From QQUJ01 sp050287605 (lineage in GTDB: Bacteria; Pseudomonadota; Gammaproteobacteria; QQUJ01), in assembly GCA_050287605.1 (NCBI GenBank), contig JBNKCG010000088.1:13185-77184 (forward strand): a stretch of 64,000 bases of DNA, read 5' to 3'. The translations under genes were made by a program, and so were the position numbers. Positions within the stretch are counted from its first letter, which is position 1, and each line of letters begins with the position of its first letter. Below are positions 7,855-16,421 of this stretch, in pieces. Under the pieces are notes generated by a model. That model did no database searches and was not told the DNA's origin. It saw only the letters and a list, made by a program, of their open reading frames with translations.

Positions 7855-9081
7855 TCACCCGGTGAAGGCCTGCAGCCCGGTCTGGGCGCGACCGAGTATC
7901 AGTGCGTGCACGTCGTGCGTGCCTTCGTAGGTGTTGACCGCTTCGAGATTCATGACGTGACGGATAACGTGAAATTCATCCGCAATGCCGTTGCCGCCGT
8001 GCATGTCGCGCGCAATACGGGCAATCTCCAGCGACTTGCCGCAGTTGTTGCGCTTGAGCAGTGAGATCGCCTCCGGGGCCGCCTTGCCCTGGTCGAACAG
8101 ACGACCCAGCTGCAGGCAGGCGTGCAGGCCCAGCGTGATTTCGGTCTGCATGTCGGCCAGCTTCTTCTGTACCAGCTGGGTGGCTGCCAGCGGGCGACCG
8201 AACTGCTCGCGGTCCAGGGTGTACTGGCGCGCGGCATGCCAACAGAATTCTGCGGCGCCGAGACTGCCCCAGGCGATGCCGTAACGGGCGCGGTTGAGGC
8301 AGCCAAAGGGACCCTTGAGCCCCTTCACGTTGGGCAGGAGGTTCTCTTCCGGTATTTCCACTTCGTCCATCACGATCTCGCCGGTGATAGAGGCGCGTAG
8401 CGAAAACTTGCCTTCGATCTTGGGGGCGCTCAGCCCCTTCATGCCCTTTTCCAGCACGAAGCCGCGAATCTCCCCCTCGTCGTCCTTGGCCCACACCACG
8501 AAGACATCGGCGATGGGCGAGTTGGTGATCCACATCTTGGAACCACTCAGTACGTAACCTCCGTCCACCTTGCGCGCGCGGGTGCGCATCTGCGACGGGT
8601 TGGAACCGGCGTTGGGTTCGGTGAGACCGAAACAGCCCACTTGTTCGCCGGTGGCCAGTCGCGGCAGATACTTGTTGCGCTGTTCTTCGGTACCGTAGGC
8701 GTAGATCGGATACATGACCAGGCTGGATTGCACGCTCATGGCCGAGCGGTACCCGCTGTCGACGCGCTCCACTTCGCGCGCGACGAGTCCGTAGCAGACG
8801 TAGTTGACGCCCGCGCAACCGTACTCTTCGGGTAGTGTCGACCCCAGGAAACCCAGCTCGCCCAGCTCGTTCATGATCTCGCGATCGAAGCGCTCTTCGC
8901 GGTTGGCCAGCAACACGCGCGGCATCAGCTTCTCCTGGCAGTAGGCGTAGGCCGCTTCCTGCACCATGCGCTCTTCCTCGCTGAGCTGCTCGGACAGCAG
9001 CAACGGATCCTGCCAGTCGAAAACCGGCCGACTGGATTTTGCCGGCGACTGATTCTGTACGCTTTGAGTGGTTGCGCTCAT
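7855..9081 (-). CDS. gcdH: glutaryl-CoA dehydrogenase
   Basis: A 408-residue acyl-CoA dehydrogenase that oxidises and decarboxylates glutaryl-CoA to crotonyl-CoA. Motifs are the FAD/substrate loop CFGLTEPNAGSNP, WITNSPIADVFVVWAK, the glutaryl-CoA-type segment CLNRARYGIAWG, and the catalytic base Glu386 in YEGTHDVHA. I chose ATG at 9081 because GGAG sits ten bases upstream; an in-frame TTG five codons earlier is unlikely. It lies downstream of the bcr operon across a 133-base gap, so it may have its own promoter. In benzoyl-CoA catabolism this is the step after beta-oxidation of the C7 dicarboxyl-CoA. Confidence 0.93.
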   Translation of the reverse strand: MSATTQSVQNQSPAKSSRPVFDWQDPLLLSEQLSEEERMVQEAAYAYCQEKLMPRVLLANREERFDREIMNELGELGFLGSTLPEEYGCAGVNYVCYGLVAREVERVDSGYRSAMSVQSSLVMYPIYAYGTEEQRNKYLPRLATGEQVGCFGLTEPNAGSNPSQMRTRARKVDGGYVLSGSKMWITNSPIADVFVVWAKDDEGEIRGFVLEKGMKGLSAPKIEGKFSLRASITGEIVMDEVEIPEENLLPNVKGLKGPFGCLNRARYGIAWGSLGAAEFCWHAARQYTLDREQFGRPLAATQLVQKKLADMQTEITLGLHACLQLGRLFDQGKAAPEAISLLKRNNCGKSLEIARIARDMHGGNGIADEFHVIRHVMNLEAVNTYEGTHDVHALILGRAQTGLQAFTG

Positions 9082-9214
9082 TGATCGGTGCTCCAATTGA
9101 TAAAGGGATCAACGCAAAGAGGGGGAACGGCACGATACCCCTGATCCAGATTCGTAGGTCTGAAAATTCCTATCGCCCACATCCCCATCTCTGCGTTGAA
9201 AATCGTCTGTGAGT

Positions 9215-9934
9215 TCAAATGTACTGACCGGCATCGACACGTATCACTTCACCGGTGATCATGCGGGCGGCGTCGGAAAGCAAAAACACCACGGCATTGG
9301 CGATATCCTGCGGCAGCGCCAGCGCGTTCAACAACGTCTCTGCCAGCGCCCGGTCGAGGATCTCCTGCGGCAGCTGCATTGCCATATCAGTCAACACCAT
9401 ACCCGGCGCGACGGCGTTGACGGTCACGCCCTTGGACCCCAGTTCGCGCGCCGCCGTCTTGGTCAGGCCGATCATGCCCGCTTTGGCGGCAGTGTAGTTG
9501 GCCTGGCCGAACTTGCCGCGGATACCGTTGATGGAGGTGATGTTGACGATACGCCCGCTGCCGGCCTCGCGCTGACGCGGGGCCAATGCGCGCATCATGT
9601 TGAACGTGCCGGTGAGGTTAACGTCGATGACCGCCCGCCACTCATCGTCCGACATCTTCTGCAGACTGCGATCGCGGGTGATACCGGCGTTGTTGACCAA
9701 CATGGTGACGCTACCAGGGAGCTGCGCCACCGCGGCGTTGACACTGCCGGCATCGGCAATATCCACGGCGTGAAACCGTGCACCGGTCGCTTCCAGCTCG
9801 GGCGAGGACTCGCGATCGAAAGCATGAACCTCGACGCCATGCTCGCGCAACGCCTTGACGATAGCCAGCCCGATACCGCGCGCGCCACCCGTCACCACGG
9901 CGCCGCGTCCGCCGAATTGGAGAAACGAGGCCAT
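9215..9934 (-). CDS. SDR-family 3-hydroxyacyl dehydrogenase (FabG-like)
   Basis: A 239-residue short-chain dehydrogenase. It has the NAD(P)-binding TGGARGIG (residues 15-22), NNAG (81-84) and the catalytic Ser134, Tyr147 and Lys151 (YTAAK). Asp40 at the end of strand beta2 suggests NAD preference. The sequence resembles FabG, but its place as last gene of had-oah-dch-bcrCBAD-gnat-gnat, six bases after the second acetyltransferase, points to a catabolic role. The missing step after Oah is oxidation of 3-hydroxypimelyl-CoA, so that is my preferred assignment (inference). An acetoacetyl-CoA or generic 3-oxoacyl reductase is the alternative. Confidence 0.82.
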   Translation of the reverse strand: MASFLQFGGRGAVVTGGARGIGLAIVKALREHGVEVHAFDRESSPELEATGARFHAVDIADAGSVNAAVAQLPGSVTMLVNNAGITRDRSLQKMSDDEWRAVIDVNLTGTFNMMRALAPRQREAGSGRIVNITSINGIRGKFGQANYTAAKAGMIGLTKTAARELGSKGVTVNAVAPGMVLTDMAMQLPQEILDRALAETLLNALALPQDIANAVVFLLSDAARMITGEVIRVDAGQYI

Positions 9935-9940
9935 CCCCGT

Positions 9941-10489
9941 TCAGCCCGCGCGACGGCGCACGAAGGCGAGACGTTGCCCCGGTTTGAAACCGCAACGGTC
10001 AAGAAACGCCAGCAGCCCGAAATTGTTCCACTCCACCTCGGTGCGCACCGACTCGACGCGCAGGCTGGAGAGGTTGATCAGCAGCTGCGACAGCATCGCC
10101 TGGCCCACACCCTGACCCTTATAGGCAGGATCCACACCCAGGGTATCGATGACCGCCTCCGCCGCGGTTCGGCCGAACTCGCCGTAGTCGACGCGCGCCA
10201 TGAGAAAACCCGCCACCTCACCCTGCATCTCGGCCACCACGGACATACGGACGCCGGAGCCGTTGATCGCCTCGTCGACTTTGCGCCGATAGTAGTTGGT
10301 GCGGTCGCGGCCGGTGATGCGACGATCCACGCGGATGAGTGCGCTGAGATCACCCTCGGTCAGCGAGCGCACCGGGATCATGTCGCGCGACAACGCCTGA
10401 TAGTCGTCCGCCATGGGGTCGCTGTAGTTGGGCTCCTCCGAGAACTGGGCGATCATCTCGGGTGTGCTTTGAGAGTTGTGTTTGTTCAT
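9941..10489 (-). CDS. GNAT-family N-acetyltransferase (second of a pair)
   Basis: A 182-residue GNAT protein with the acetyl-CoA pyrophosphate loop in VDPAYKGQGVGQAML and a typical C-terminal segment (LAFLDRCGFKPGQRLAFV). It follows the first acetyltransferase by nine bases and precedes the SDR by six, so it is co-transcribed. The first ~45 residues have no counterpart in its neighbour. In Rhodopseudomonas the acetyltransferase BadL affects benzoate gene regulation, and Pat enzymes acetylate acyl-CoA ligases. Either role could apply, but the target is not readable from sequence. Confidence 0.82.
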   Translation of the reverse strand: MNKHNSQSTPEMIAQFSEEPNYSDPMADDYQALSRDMIPVRSLTEGDLSALIRVDRRITGRDRTNYYRRKVDEAINGSGVRMSVVAEMQGEVAGFLMARVDYGEFGRTAAEAVIDTLGVDPAYKGQGVGQAMLSQLLINLSSLRVESVRTEVEWNNFGLLAFLDRCGFKPGQRLAFVRRRAG

Positions 10490-10498
10490 GGCGGCCTC

Positions 10499-10960
10499 CT
10501 AAAATTCCACACGCTCGGCGGGGCGTTCCAGTACCAGCCGCGGCGCCAACTCGAAACCGACGCTGGAGAAGAACTCCGCCAGACCCGGCTGATGCCAGCT
10601 CGCCTGGGTGTGCAACTCGGCGACCCCGCGTTTTTCCATGATGCGGTCGAGTTCCGCCATCAATTGACGTCCCACACTTTTGCCTTGCTGATCGGGCGCA
10701 ACGCCGATGGCGTCGAGCACTGCTACGGGTTCGCGGTGTCCGAACTCACCATCCAGCAGCTGGGCGAACAGAAACCCCACCAGCTGACTGCCGCTAATAG
10801 CGGCCAGCGAGATAAACGCCTCGGGCTCCTTGGCCTGCAGTTTAAGGCGCTTTTCAAAAAAGCCGCGCCGCGACTCGCCGGAGACCTGCTCATCCAGCAC
10901 CGCCACCTGATCGAGATCGTTGGCCGAGACCGGCCGCAGATCGGTTTTCACCTGTGTCAT
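10499..10960 (-). CDS. GNAT-family N-acetyltransferase (first of a pair)
   Basis: A 153-residue GNAT protein with acetyl-CoA loop IGVAPDQQGKSVGRQLM. The start is ATG at 10960, preceded by a strong GGAGGGGAAGG ribosome-binding site; in-frame upstream codons overlap the end of bcrD and look non-coding. It begins 22 bases after bcrD and is paralogous to the next gene, sharing the pattern LRPVSANDL / VRSLTEGDL near the N-terminus and a GF.L.....LV end. Placement inside the benzoyl-CoA operon suggests a pathway-specific acetylation target (inference). Confidence 0.82.
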   Translation of the reverse strand: MTQVKTDLRPVSANDLDQVAVLDEQVSGESRRGFFEKRLKLQAKEPEAFISLAAISGSQLVGFLFAQLLDGEFGHREPVAVLDAIGVAPDQQGKSVGRQLMAELDRIMEKRGVAELHTQASWHQPGLAEFFSSVGFELAPRLVLERPAERVEF

Positions 10961-10982
10961 GTCCTTCCCCTCCCACACCCGC

Positions 10983-11828
10983 TCAGGAAGCCTTGGGGAG
11001 CTGGCCCAGTGCGGCCAGCTTCTCGTAACGGAACGCGCCCCACAGCGCCGCGCCGATGGCGCCGGCAAACGGCGAATCGGGATGCGACACCGCAGTCAAC
11101 TTGAGCTTCTGCTCCACCAGCGCGTCATTCAACGCCGCCACCAGCCCGGTGTCCAGTGCCAAACCACCCGTCATCATGGTCACACCGTCGCTGCCGGCGC
11201 CGATGGCCTTGAGCAGCTTGGCGAGTCGCCCGGCCATGGATTCGTGAATCCCGCGCAGAATGTTGGCCGCGGAGATACCGCGCGACACCATGTTGATGAC
11301 GTCGGTCTCGGCCAGCACCGCGCAGATGCTCGACACCTTTTCGGGGTCGTCGGCTTGCTGCGACAGCGAGCCGATCTCATCCTGCGAGATGCCCAGGTAA
11401 CGGGCGATGTTTTCCAAAAACTGCCCCGAACCCGAGGCGCACTGGCTGGTCATGCGGTAGTTGAGCACCTTGCCCGCCTCGTCGACACGAATGGCGCGAC
11501 CGTTCAGCGCGCCGATGTCCAACACCGACCGTGCGTCGGGCCGCAGATAGATGGCACCGCGCGCGTGGGTGGTCATGGTGTAGAAGTGGCCGGTACGAAA
11601 CGGCACGTTCTCGCCCTCGCCGGTGGTGGCGATGTAGTGGATGTCGTCCTTCTCCAGCCCCGTCTCCTGAAGCAGGCTGCCAAAGGCGTTCTCGGCCAGC
11701 TCCAGCGGATCGCGCTGGCGGATGCGGTCGTTGCGCCGCGCCAGCCACTCGCTCTTACCGTCCTCGACCTTGAAGATCACGGTCTTGACGGCGCCCGTTC
11801 CAATATCGATTCCCGCGCTGATGGTCAT
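10983..11828 (-). CDS. bcrD: benzoyl-CoA reductase subunit D (ATPase/activase-type)
   Basis: A 281-residue subunit of the ATP-dependent class I benzoyl-CoA reductase, which drives two-electron ring reduction. It belongs to the ASKHA-fold activator family: phosphate loop IDIGTGAVKT (8-17), second motif VLDIGALNGRAI, adenosine motif MMTGGLALDTG. Cys130 (SQCASGSGQ) and Cys169 (SSICAVLAETD) are the expected ligands of the [4Fe-4S] cluster shared with BcrA. Its length matches Thauera-type BcrD (about 280). Start ATG at 11828 follows GAGGAGAG. Fourth of four reductase genes. Confidence 0.95.
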   Translation of the reverse strand: MTISAGIDIGTGAVKTVIFKVEDGKSEWLARRNDRIRQRDPLELAENAFGSLLQETGLEKDDIHYIATTGEGENVPFRTGHFYTMTTHARGAIYLRPDARSVLDIGALNGRAIRVDEAGKVLNYRMTSQCASGSGQFLENIARYLGISQDEIGSLSQQADDPEKVSSICAVLAETDVINMVSRGISAANILRGIHESMAGRLAKLLKAIGAGSDGVTMMTGGLALDTGLVAALNDALVEQKLKLTAVSHPDSPFAGAIGAALWGAFRYEKLAALGQLPKAS

Positions 11829-11852
11829 ATCGTCTCTCCTCTCGTCTCTCGC

Positions 11853-13166
11853 CTACTCTTCCACCGCGCGGCGCGCGAATTCCGCTGCACCCAATGCACC
11901 GGTGTAGATGGAGTCGGGATCGATGTTGATGGTCACTTTGCCGTAGTTCTCCTCCACGAGCTGTTCGAGCTCCTTCACCGCGGCGCCGTTCTTGGCGACG
12001 CCGCCGGTAAAGGTGAACTCGTCGGTGATGCCGCCGGCACGGGAGATGATGGACATGGCGCGCAGGATGATGGCGCGGTGCAGACCGGCCAGGATGTCTT
12101 CGCGTTTTTCGCCCAACGCCAGCCGGTCACGCAGCTCGGCGCCCGCGAACACCGTGCAAGTGGAGTTGATACGCACCGACTTGCTGGCCTTCATGGCCAG
12201 CGGCCCCAGCTCATGCAGGCCCATGTTCATCTCGTCGGCCACGTAGCCCAGATAGCGGCCGGTACCCGCGGCGCAGCGGTCGTTCATCTGAAAGTTGACC
12301 ACGATTCCCTTTTCGTCGATCTGGATACCCTTGGTGTCCTGGCCGCCGATATCGAGCACGGTGCGGGTCTTGGGGTACATCAAGTGCGCACCCAACCCGT
12401 GGCAAAGGATCTCGGAGCGGATGTGCTCCTTGGGGAACGGCAGGCGCACACGCCCGTAACCCGTACCCACCACGTAGGTCTCATCGATCTCCACACCCAA
12501 TGCGCTCTTGACCGCCGTTTCCACCTGCGCGCTATCGGCCTTGATGCGTCCATCCTCTAGCACGCGATTCAGCGCACGCACGAACTTGTTGCTCATATCG
12601 CCCGCCGGCGGGCGGTTCTCCACCTCGATGATGGACTTGTCGTAGAGGTTGATCAGCGTATCGAACGACTGCCCCGTCTCGCCGGAGACCACTTCTCCAA
12701 AATGCATGTAGCGCGTCCCGGCGAGATCGCGGAAGAAGTCCGACTTGCGTTTGGCGCCCGGAGCAAACAGCCCGACGACATCCTCGCGCAGACGCCCGAA
12801 CAACTCCGTCAACGCATCGCGCAGCGCCTCTTCGTGGCCCTTGTGGCGCTCGGAATCCACGTTGCTCTTGCAGGTTGCCTCAAGATCGTCCAACTGCTCG
12901 ATGAACTGTTCGAGTCGAAACCCGGACTCCAGCCCCTTGACCATATCGGCCACGTCGTCCTCGCTGAGCGCATCGAACCCGCTCAACTCGCGGCGCACCA
13001 AGGCAAGACGCGCATCGACGATCGCCTCCTGCTTGGCCACCTGGCTGGCGGTATCGTAGTTGGAACGCGAGTTGGTGATACCGCGCCCTAGCACGTTGCC
13101 CTTGTCGTCCATCACCACCGCCTTGGTGGTGGTGGAACCCAGATCAATACCAATGAAACCCTTCAT
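11853..13166 (-). CDS. bcrA: benzoyl-CoA reductase subunit A (ATPase/activase-type)
   Basis: A 437-residue ASKHA-fold ATPase subunit that pairs with BcrD to hydrolyse ATP and inject low-potential electrons into BcrBC. Motifs: phosphate loop IGIDLGSTTTKAV (5-17), VLDIGGQDTKGIQ, adenosine motif FTGGVAKNG. Cluster ligands are Cys298 (NDRCAAGTG) and Cys337 (NSTCTVFAG). An insertion of ~130 residues after the first motif makes it longer than BcrD. That length is the Thauera/Rhodopseudomonas pattern, not the shorter Azoarcus-type BzdQ. Start ATG preceded by GAGGAGGGGG. Confidence 0.95.
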   Translation of the reverse strand: MKGFIGIDLGSTTTKAVVMDDKGNVLGRGITNSRSNYDTASQVAKQEAIVDARLALVRRELSGFDALSEDDVADMVKGLESGFRLEQFIEQLDDLEATCKSNVDSERHKGHEEALRDALTELFGRLREDVVGLFAPGAKRKSDFFRDLAGTRYMHFGEVVSGETGQSFDTLINLYDKSIIEVENRPPAGDMSNKFVRALNRVLEDGRIKADSAQVETAVKSALGVEIDETYVVGTGYGRVRLPFPKEHIRSEILCHGLGAHLMYPKTRTVLDIGGQDTKGIQIDEKGIVVNFQMNDRCAAGTGRYLGYVADEMNMGLHELGPLAMKASKSVRINSTCTVFAGAELRDRLALGEKREDILAGLHRAIILRAMSIISRAGGITDEFTFTGGVAKNGAAVKELEQLVEENYGKVTINIDPDSIYTGALGAAEFARRAVEE

Positions 13167-13176
13167 TGCCCCCTCC

Positions 13177-14463
13177 TCAAGCAGCCGCCGTGGCCGAACG
13201 GCGCTTCTGATCGATCATCTGGAAATAGCTCTCCAGACGGTTTTTCACGTTGGCGTGCGAGAAGTAACGCGGATCCACCAGATCGGTTTCGATGAAGGCG
13301 GCAGGTTTGCCGGTGCGGCGCTCCACCTCGCGCATCATCATCAGCTGCCCCGCGGAGAAGCTGTTGCAACTCTTGATGGAGTTGATCAGCAGACCGTCGG
13401 CCTGGTATTCGTTGACGTAGTCCACCAGCGTGTCCACGCGCGCCGGCAGGTTGCGATTGGTGTAGCAGGTGAGGCAGTACTCGGCCAGCGACTCCAGCGG
13501 GCGTTCGGGATCGTGACGGAAGCCGAGATCGTAGCTACCGCCCACCTTGGTGTAGGTGCTCGCCACCACCACCGCGCCTTCGTCGTAGAAGAGCTTCCAG
13601 AACTCGCGGAAGTTGGTCCAGTTGGGTGGCCCCTCCACCACCAGGCGGTACTTCTGCTCGTTCATGTCGCCGTCAGGCGTGACGGGACCACGGCCCTCTT
13701 TGAGGCGCTGCTCCACCTCGCCGCGCAGCATGGTGTAGTAATCGACCGCCCTCTGCGTGCCGCGGAACGCGGTGAACACCGGCCCGATGTAGTAGACTCC
13801 GCCGAAGTAGGCGTCGATGGGCGACGGCGTCTGTTTCCCCGCTTCCAAACACCACACCAGATCGTCTTCCGCCTTGGCCGAGAGTGCCATGTACTCGCGC
13901 AGGCGATCGATGTCGAACTTGACGCCGCTCACCTTCTCGAAGGCAGGAATGACGTCGTTCTTCAACTGCTTGACCACATAGTTGCGCATGTTGTCGGTGA
14001 TGACGCCATCGCCCTCGTAGGGTATATGCAGCATCACCGTCGGGCACTTGTACTCGTGACGCAGCAGCTCGAACCACTTCATGAAGGTGAAGCAGCCGGT
14101 GTAGGAGAGCAGCAGCAAATTGGGGTTGGGAATCTGCTTGCCGTTGGGGGCAATGTTGCCACGACCCATCATGCCGATATCGGCTTTGACGTAGGTGCAG
14201 ACGTCCTCCGAATGGCCGCTCTTCTCCGCATCCATGATCATGCCGCCGCTCTGCTTGCGCATGCCGTTCTGGATGGCGTTGATTTCGGGCAGATTGTTGA
14301 CCATGTCGAAGCACATGATCAGTTCGTTGAGGTTGCCGGGCACGAAGGTGGAGACGATCTTCTCTTTACCGCTCGTGAGGCGCTCGTAGTTGCTGGCGAT
14401 CATGTCCTTCTGCAGCAGCATGGAAGGCTCTTTGATCACCTCGGGCGTTGTTTTCTCGCTCAT
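13177..14463 (-). CDS. bcrB: benzoyl-CoA reductase subunit B (catalytic half)
   Basis: A 428-residue subunit of the BcrBC module that binds benzoyl-CoA and [4Fe-4S] clusters, related to 2-hydroxyacyl-CoA dehydratase subunits. Recognisable segments are SGKEKIVSTFVPGNLNELI, the Cys-containing MCFDMVNNLPEIN, and SCNSFSAGQLMMMREVE near the C-terminus, which carries a conserved Cys. Length fits BcrB of Thauera (about 430). Ten bases separate its stop from bcrA. Oxygen-sensitive; acts in the cytoplasm. Confidence 0.94.
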   Translation of the reverse strand: MSEKTTPEVIKEPSMLLQKDMIASNYERLTSGKEKIVSTFVPGNLNELIMCFDMVNNLPEINAIQNGMRKQSGGMIMDAEKSGHSEDVCTYVKADIGMMGRGNIAPNGKQIPNPNLLLLSYTGCFTFMKWFELLRHEYKCPTVMLHIPYEGDGVITDNMRNYVVKQLKNDVIPAFEKVSGVKFDIDRLREYMALSAKAEDDLVWCLEAGKQTPSPIDAYFGGVYYIGPVFTAFRGTQRAVDYYTMLRGEVEQRLKEGRGPVTPDGDMNEQKYRLVVEGPPNWTNFREFWKLFYDEGAVVVASTYTKVGGSYDLGFRHDPERPLESLAEYCLTCYTNRNLPARVDTLVDYVNEYQADGLLINSIKSCNSFSAGQLMMMREVERRTGKPAAFIETDLVDPRYFSHANVKNRLESYFQMIDQKRRSATAAA

Positions 14464-14486
14464 GACGAATGCTCCCTAGCGGAGTG

Positions 14487-15647
14487 TTAGCTCCACAGTT
14501 TGATGGAATCGGCGAAGGTGCCGGCCTGTTCGCGGATGGGCTGCATCTGGCCGGAGTTCTCGGCGTATTTGAAGGAGATGTACGGCACGTTGTTCTCCTT
14601 CATCCGGTCGGCCAGCATGGGGCGCTCAAGCAGCGCCGGATCGCAGAAGCTGGGTGCCGCGAAGATCACGCCTTCGGCACCGCGCCTTTTCACCTGCTTG
14701 AGCAAATAGACGCCCTTCTCCTCTTCGGTGGGTGAATATTTGGGTGCGGTATCGATGGACGAGTGCACGAACGCCTTGGCCAGCGCCTCCATGGGATCAC
14801 CCTCTTCGACCACGTCGCCCATGATCATGCGGTTGACCACCATGTAGTCGTCGTCGACCACGTAGCATCCCGACATCTCGATGGAACGGATCAGGTTGAG
14901 CGGCGGCTGTTCGCAGAACGAACCGTTGATAATGATGCGGCAGTTGTCGCGCATGGGCCGGTCCTCGGCACGCACCGCATCGAGGTAATCGCTCAACATC
15001 TGGTTGTGCTCTTCGACGGGGAGCACCATGCCAGCGCGCATCAACAGATAGGTCTCCGAAGCCGGGACTTTCCACGGTTCCGCCGAACGCAGATCGTAAA
15101 CCGCCTCCACCAGGCGTCGGTTCTCGTTGTAGACCTTGATGGAGTTGCGCAGATCATCATCGGTGATTTCGCGACCGGAGAGCTTCTCCAAACCGTGGCG
15201 CAGCTCGTTCAGCTCTTCGACGTAGTAGGGAACGCCCACTTCGTCGTCGAAGTTCTGCGGTACATCGAAATAGCGCACGTATTTGTCGGCGAACATCATC
15301 TTCCAGATACCCGACAGGTTGCGGATCACGTCGCAGATGCTGGGAAACAGCATGCCGTCGACGAAATCGATCTTGTTGGTGACACCCAACTCGATGGTCG
15401 AGCGCGGGATGCGGCAGATATAGCTCTGGTAGTAGGCGTCGCCGTGGATGACCTCCATCTGGTCACCGCCGCCGAAGATGCCCAACGGCAGCATCCCCGC
15501 TGCGTGGATGATCTCGCGCGGCACGTAGTACGGCATGAATCCGATGACTTTGCGCCCCTCCTGAGCGGCCTTCCACTCGCGCGCGGCGGTGAAGTTGAGG
15601 TCCTCGTAAAGCGCCTCGCAGCGCTTGATGATCGCTTCGCTACCCAT
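14487..15647 (-). CDS. bcrC: benzoyl-CoA reductase subunit C (catalytic half)
   Basis: A 386-residue HgdC-like/dehydratase-family subunit that partners BcrB at the substrate-reduction site. Typical segments are GRKVIGFMPYYVPREIIHAAG, YICRIPRSTIELG and SFCDPALLERPML, with conserved Cys residues as cluster ligands. I start at ATG 15647, whose A overlaps the dch stop (TAATG), indicating translational coupling; a GTG five codons upstream (15662) is less likely. First of the four reductase genes in the order C-B-A-D, the order known from Thauera. Confidence 0.94.
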   Translation of the reverse strand: MGSEAIIKRCEALYEDLNFTAAREWKAAQEGRKVIGFMPYYVPREIIHAAGMLPLGIFGGGDQMEVIHGDAYYQSYICRIPRSTIELGVTNKIDFVDGMLFPSICDVIRNLSGIWKMMFADKYVRYFDVPQNFDDEVGVPYYVEELNELRHGLEKLSGREITDDDLRNSIKVYNENRRLVEAVYDLRSAEPWKVPASETYLLMRAGMVLPVEEHNQMLSDYLDAVRAEDRPMRDNCRIIINGSFCEQPPLNLIRSIEMSGCYVVDDDYMVVNRMIMGDVVEEGDPMEALAKAFVHSSIDTAPKYSPTEEEKGVYLLKQVKRRGAEGVIFAAPSFCDPALLERPMLADRMKENNVPYISFKYAENSGQMQPIREQAGTFADSIKLWS

Positions 15648-16417
15648 TATCGGTTCTCCCACTTGGCAGGACGCTTCTCCAGGAAGGCGTTAAGCCCTTC
15701 AACGGCATCGTGTGTGGCCATCAGGCCGGAAAGGTAGAGCGCTTCGACGCGCTCGATCTTGGCTTTGATGCGCGCGACGGACTCTTCGCGCGCCGCTTGC
15801 ATGGCAAAACGCAGGGTGCTGGCACTGTGCGGCAACAGATGTTGTTCGGCGTAAGCCAGCGCCGCCCCACTGGGATCGTCGTCAACCACGTTGGCCAAAC
15901 CCATGGCGCCGGCCTCTTCGCCCGACACCGACCGCCCCGAGTAGAGAATGTCCTCCGCATGCGCCAGGCCGATACGTTCCGGCAGCAAGCAGGATGCGGC
16001 CGGCGCGAACACCGAGAGTTTGATCTCGGGCTGTCCCAACGCAGCGCCCGGCGCGACGAACAGCAGGCTGCCGCCGCACGCAACCTCCAGACCGCCCCCC
16101 AGGCACTGCCCCTGAATCGCCACCAGGATGGGCGCCGGAAACTCCAGCATCTGAATCACCAGACGATGCAGGCCCCGGAGCATCTCTGCGCACTGCTGAG
16201 GCAGGTGCTCTTCGACACTGGCGCCAAAGCTGAAGTGCGGACCTTCGGCATCGAGGATCACGGCCTTCAGAGCGGCGTTTCCCTGATGCTCGCCAAGCGC
16301 GGCGCTGAGTGCGGCGATCATCGCAGCATCGATGATGTTGGCCTTGGGACGGTTGAGGCGCAGTCTCAGCAACTGCCCCTCACGCTCCGACCAGACGTTG
16401 AGCGGCGTCTCACTCAT
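15647..16417 (-). CDS. dch: cyclohexa-1,5-diene-1-carbonyl-CoA hydratase
   Basis: A 256-residue crotonase-family enzyme that adds water to the dienoyl-CoA made by benzoyl-CoA reductase, giving 6-hydroxycyclohex-1-ene-1-carbonyl-CoA. Crotonase features: RLNRPKANIIDAAMI at the N-terminus, the oxyanion-hole segments HFSFGASVEEHLP and QGQCLGGGLEVACG, and a C-terminal helix ending in LEKRPAKW. Length agrees with known Dch (about 258). It sits between oah (four-base gap) and bcrC (one-base overlap), so the name follows from both sequence and context. Confidence 0.93.
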   Translation of the reverse strand: MSETPLNVWSEREGQLLRLRLNRPKANIIDAAMIAALSAALGEHQGNAALKAVILDAEGPHFSFGASVEEHLPQQCAEMLRGLHRLVIQMLEFPAPILVAIQGQCLGGGLEVACGGSLLFVAPGAALGQPEIKLSVFAPAASCLLPERIGLAHAEDILYSGRSVSGEEAGAMGLANVVDDDPSGAALAYAEQHLLPHSASTLRFAMQAAREESVARIKAKIERVEALYLSGLMATHDAVEGLNAFLEKRPAKWENR

Positions 16418-16421
16418 GGCC

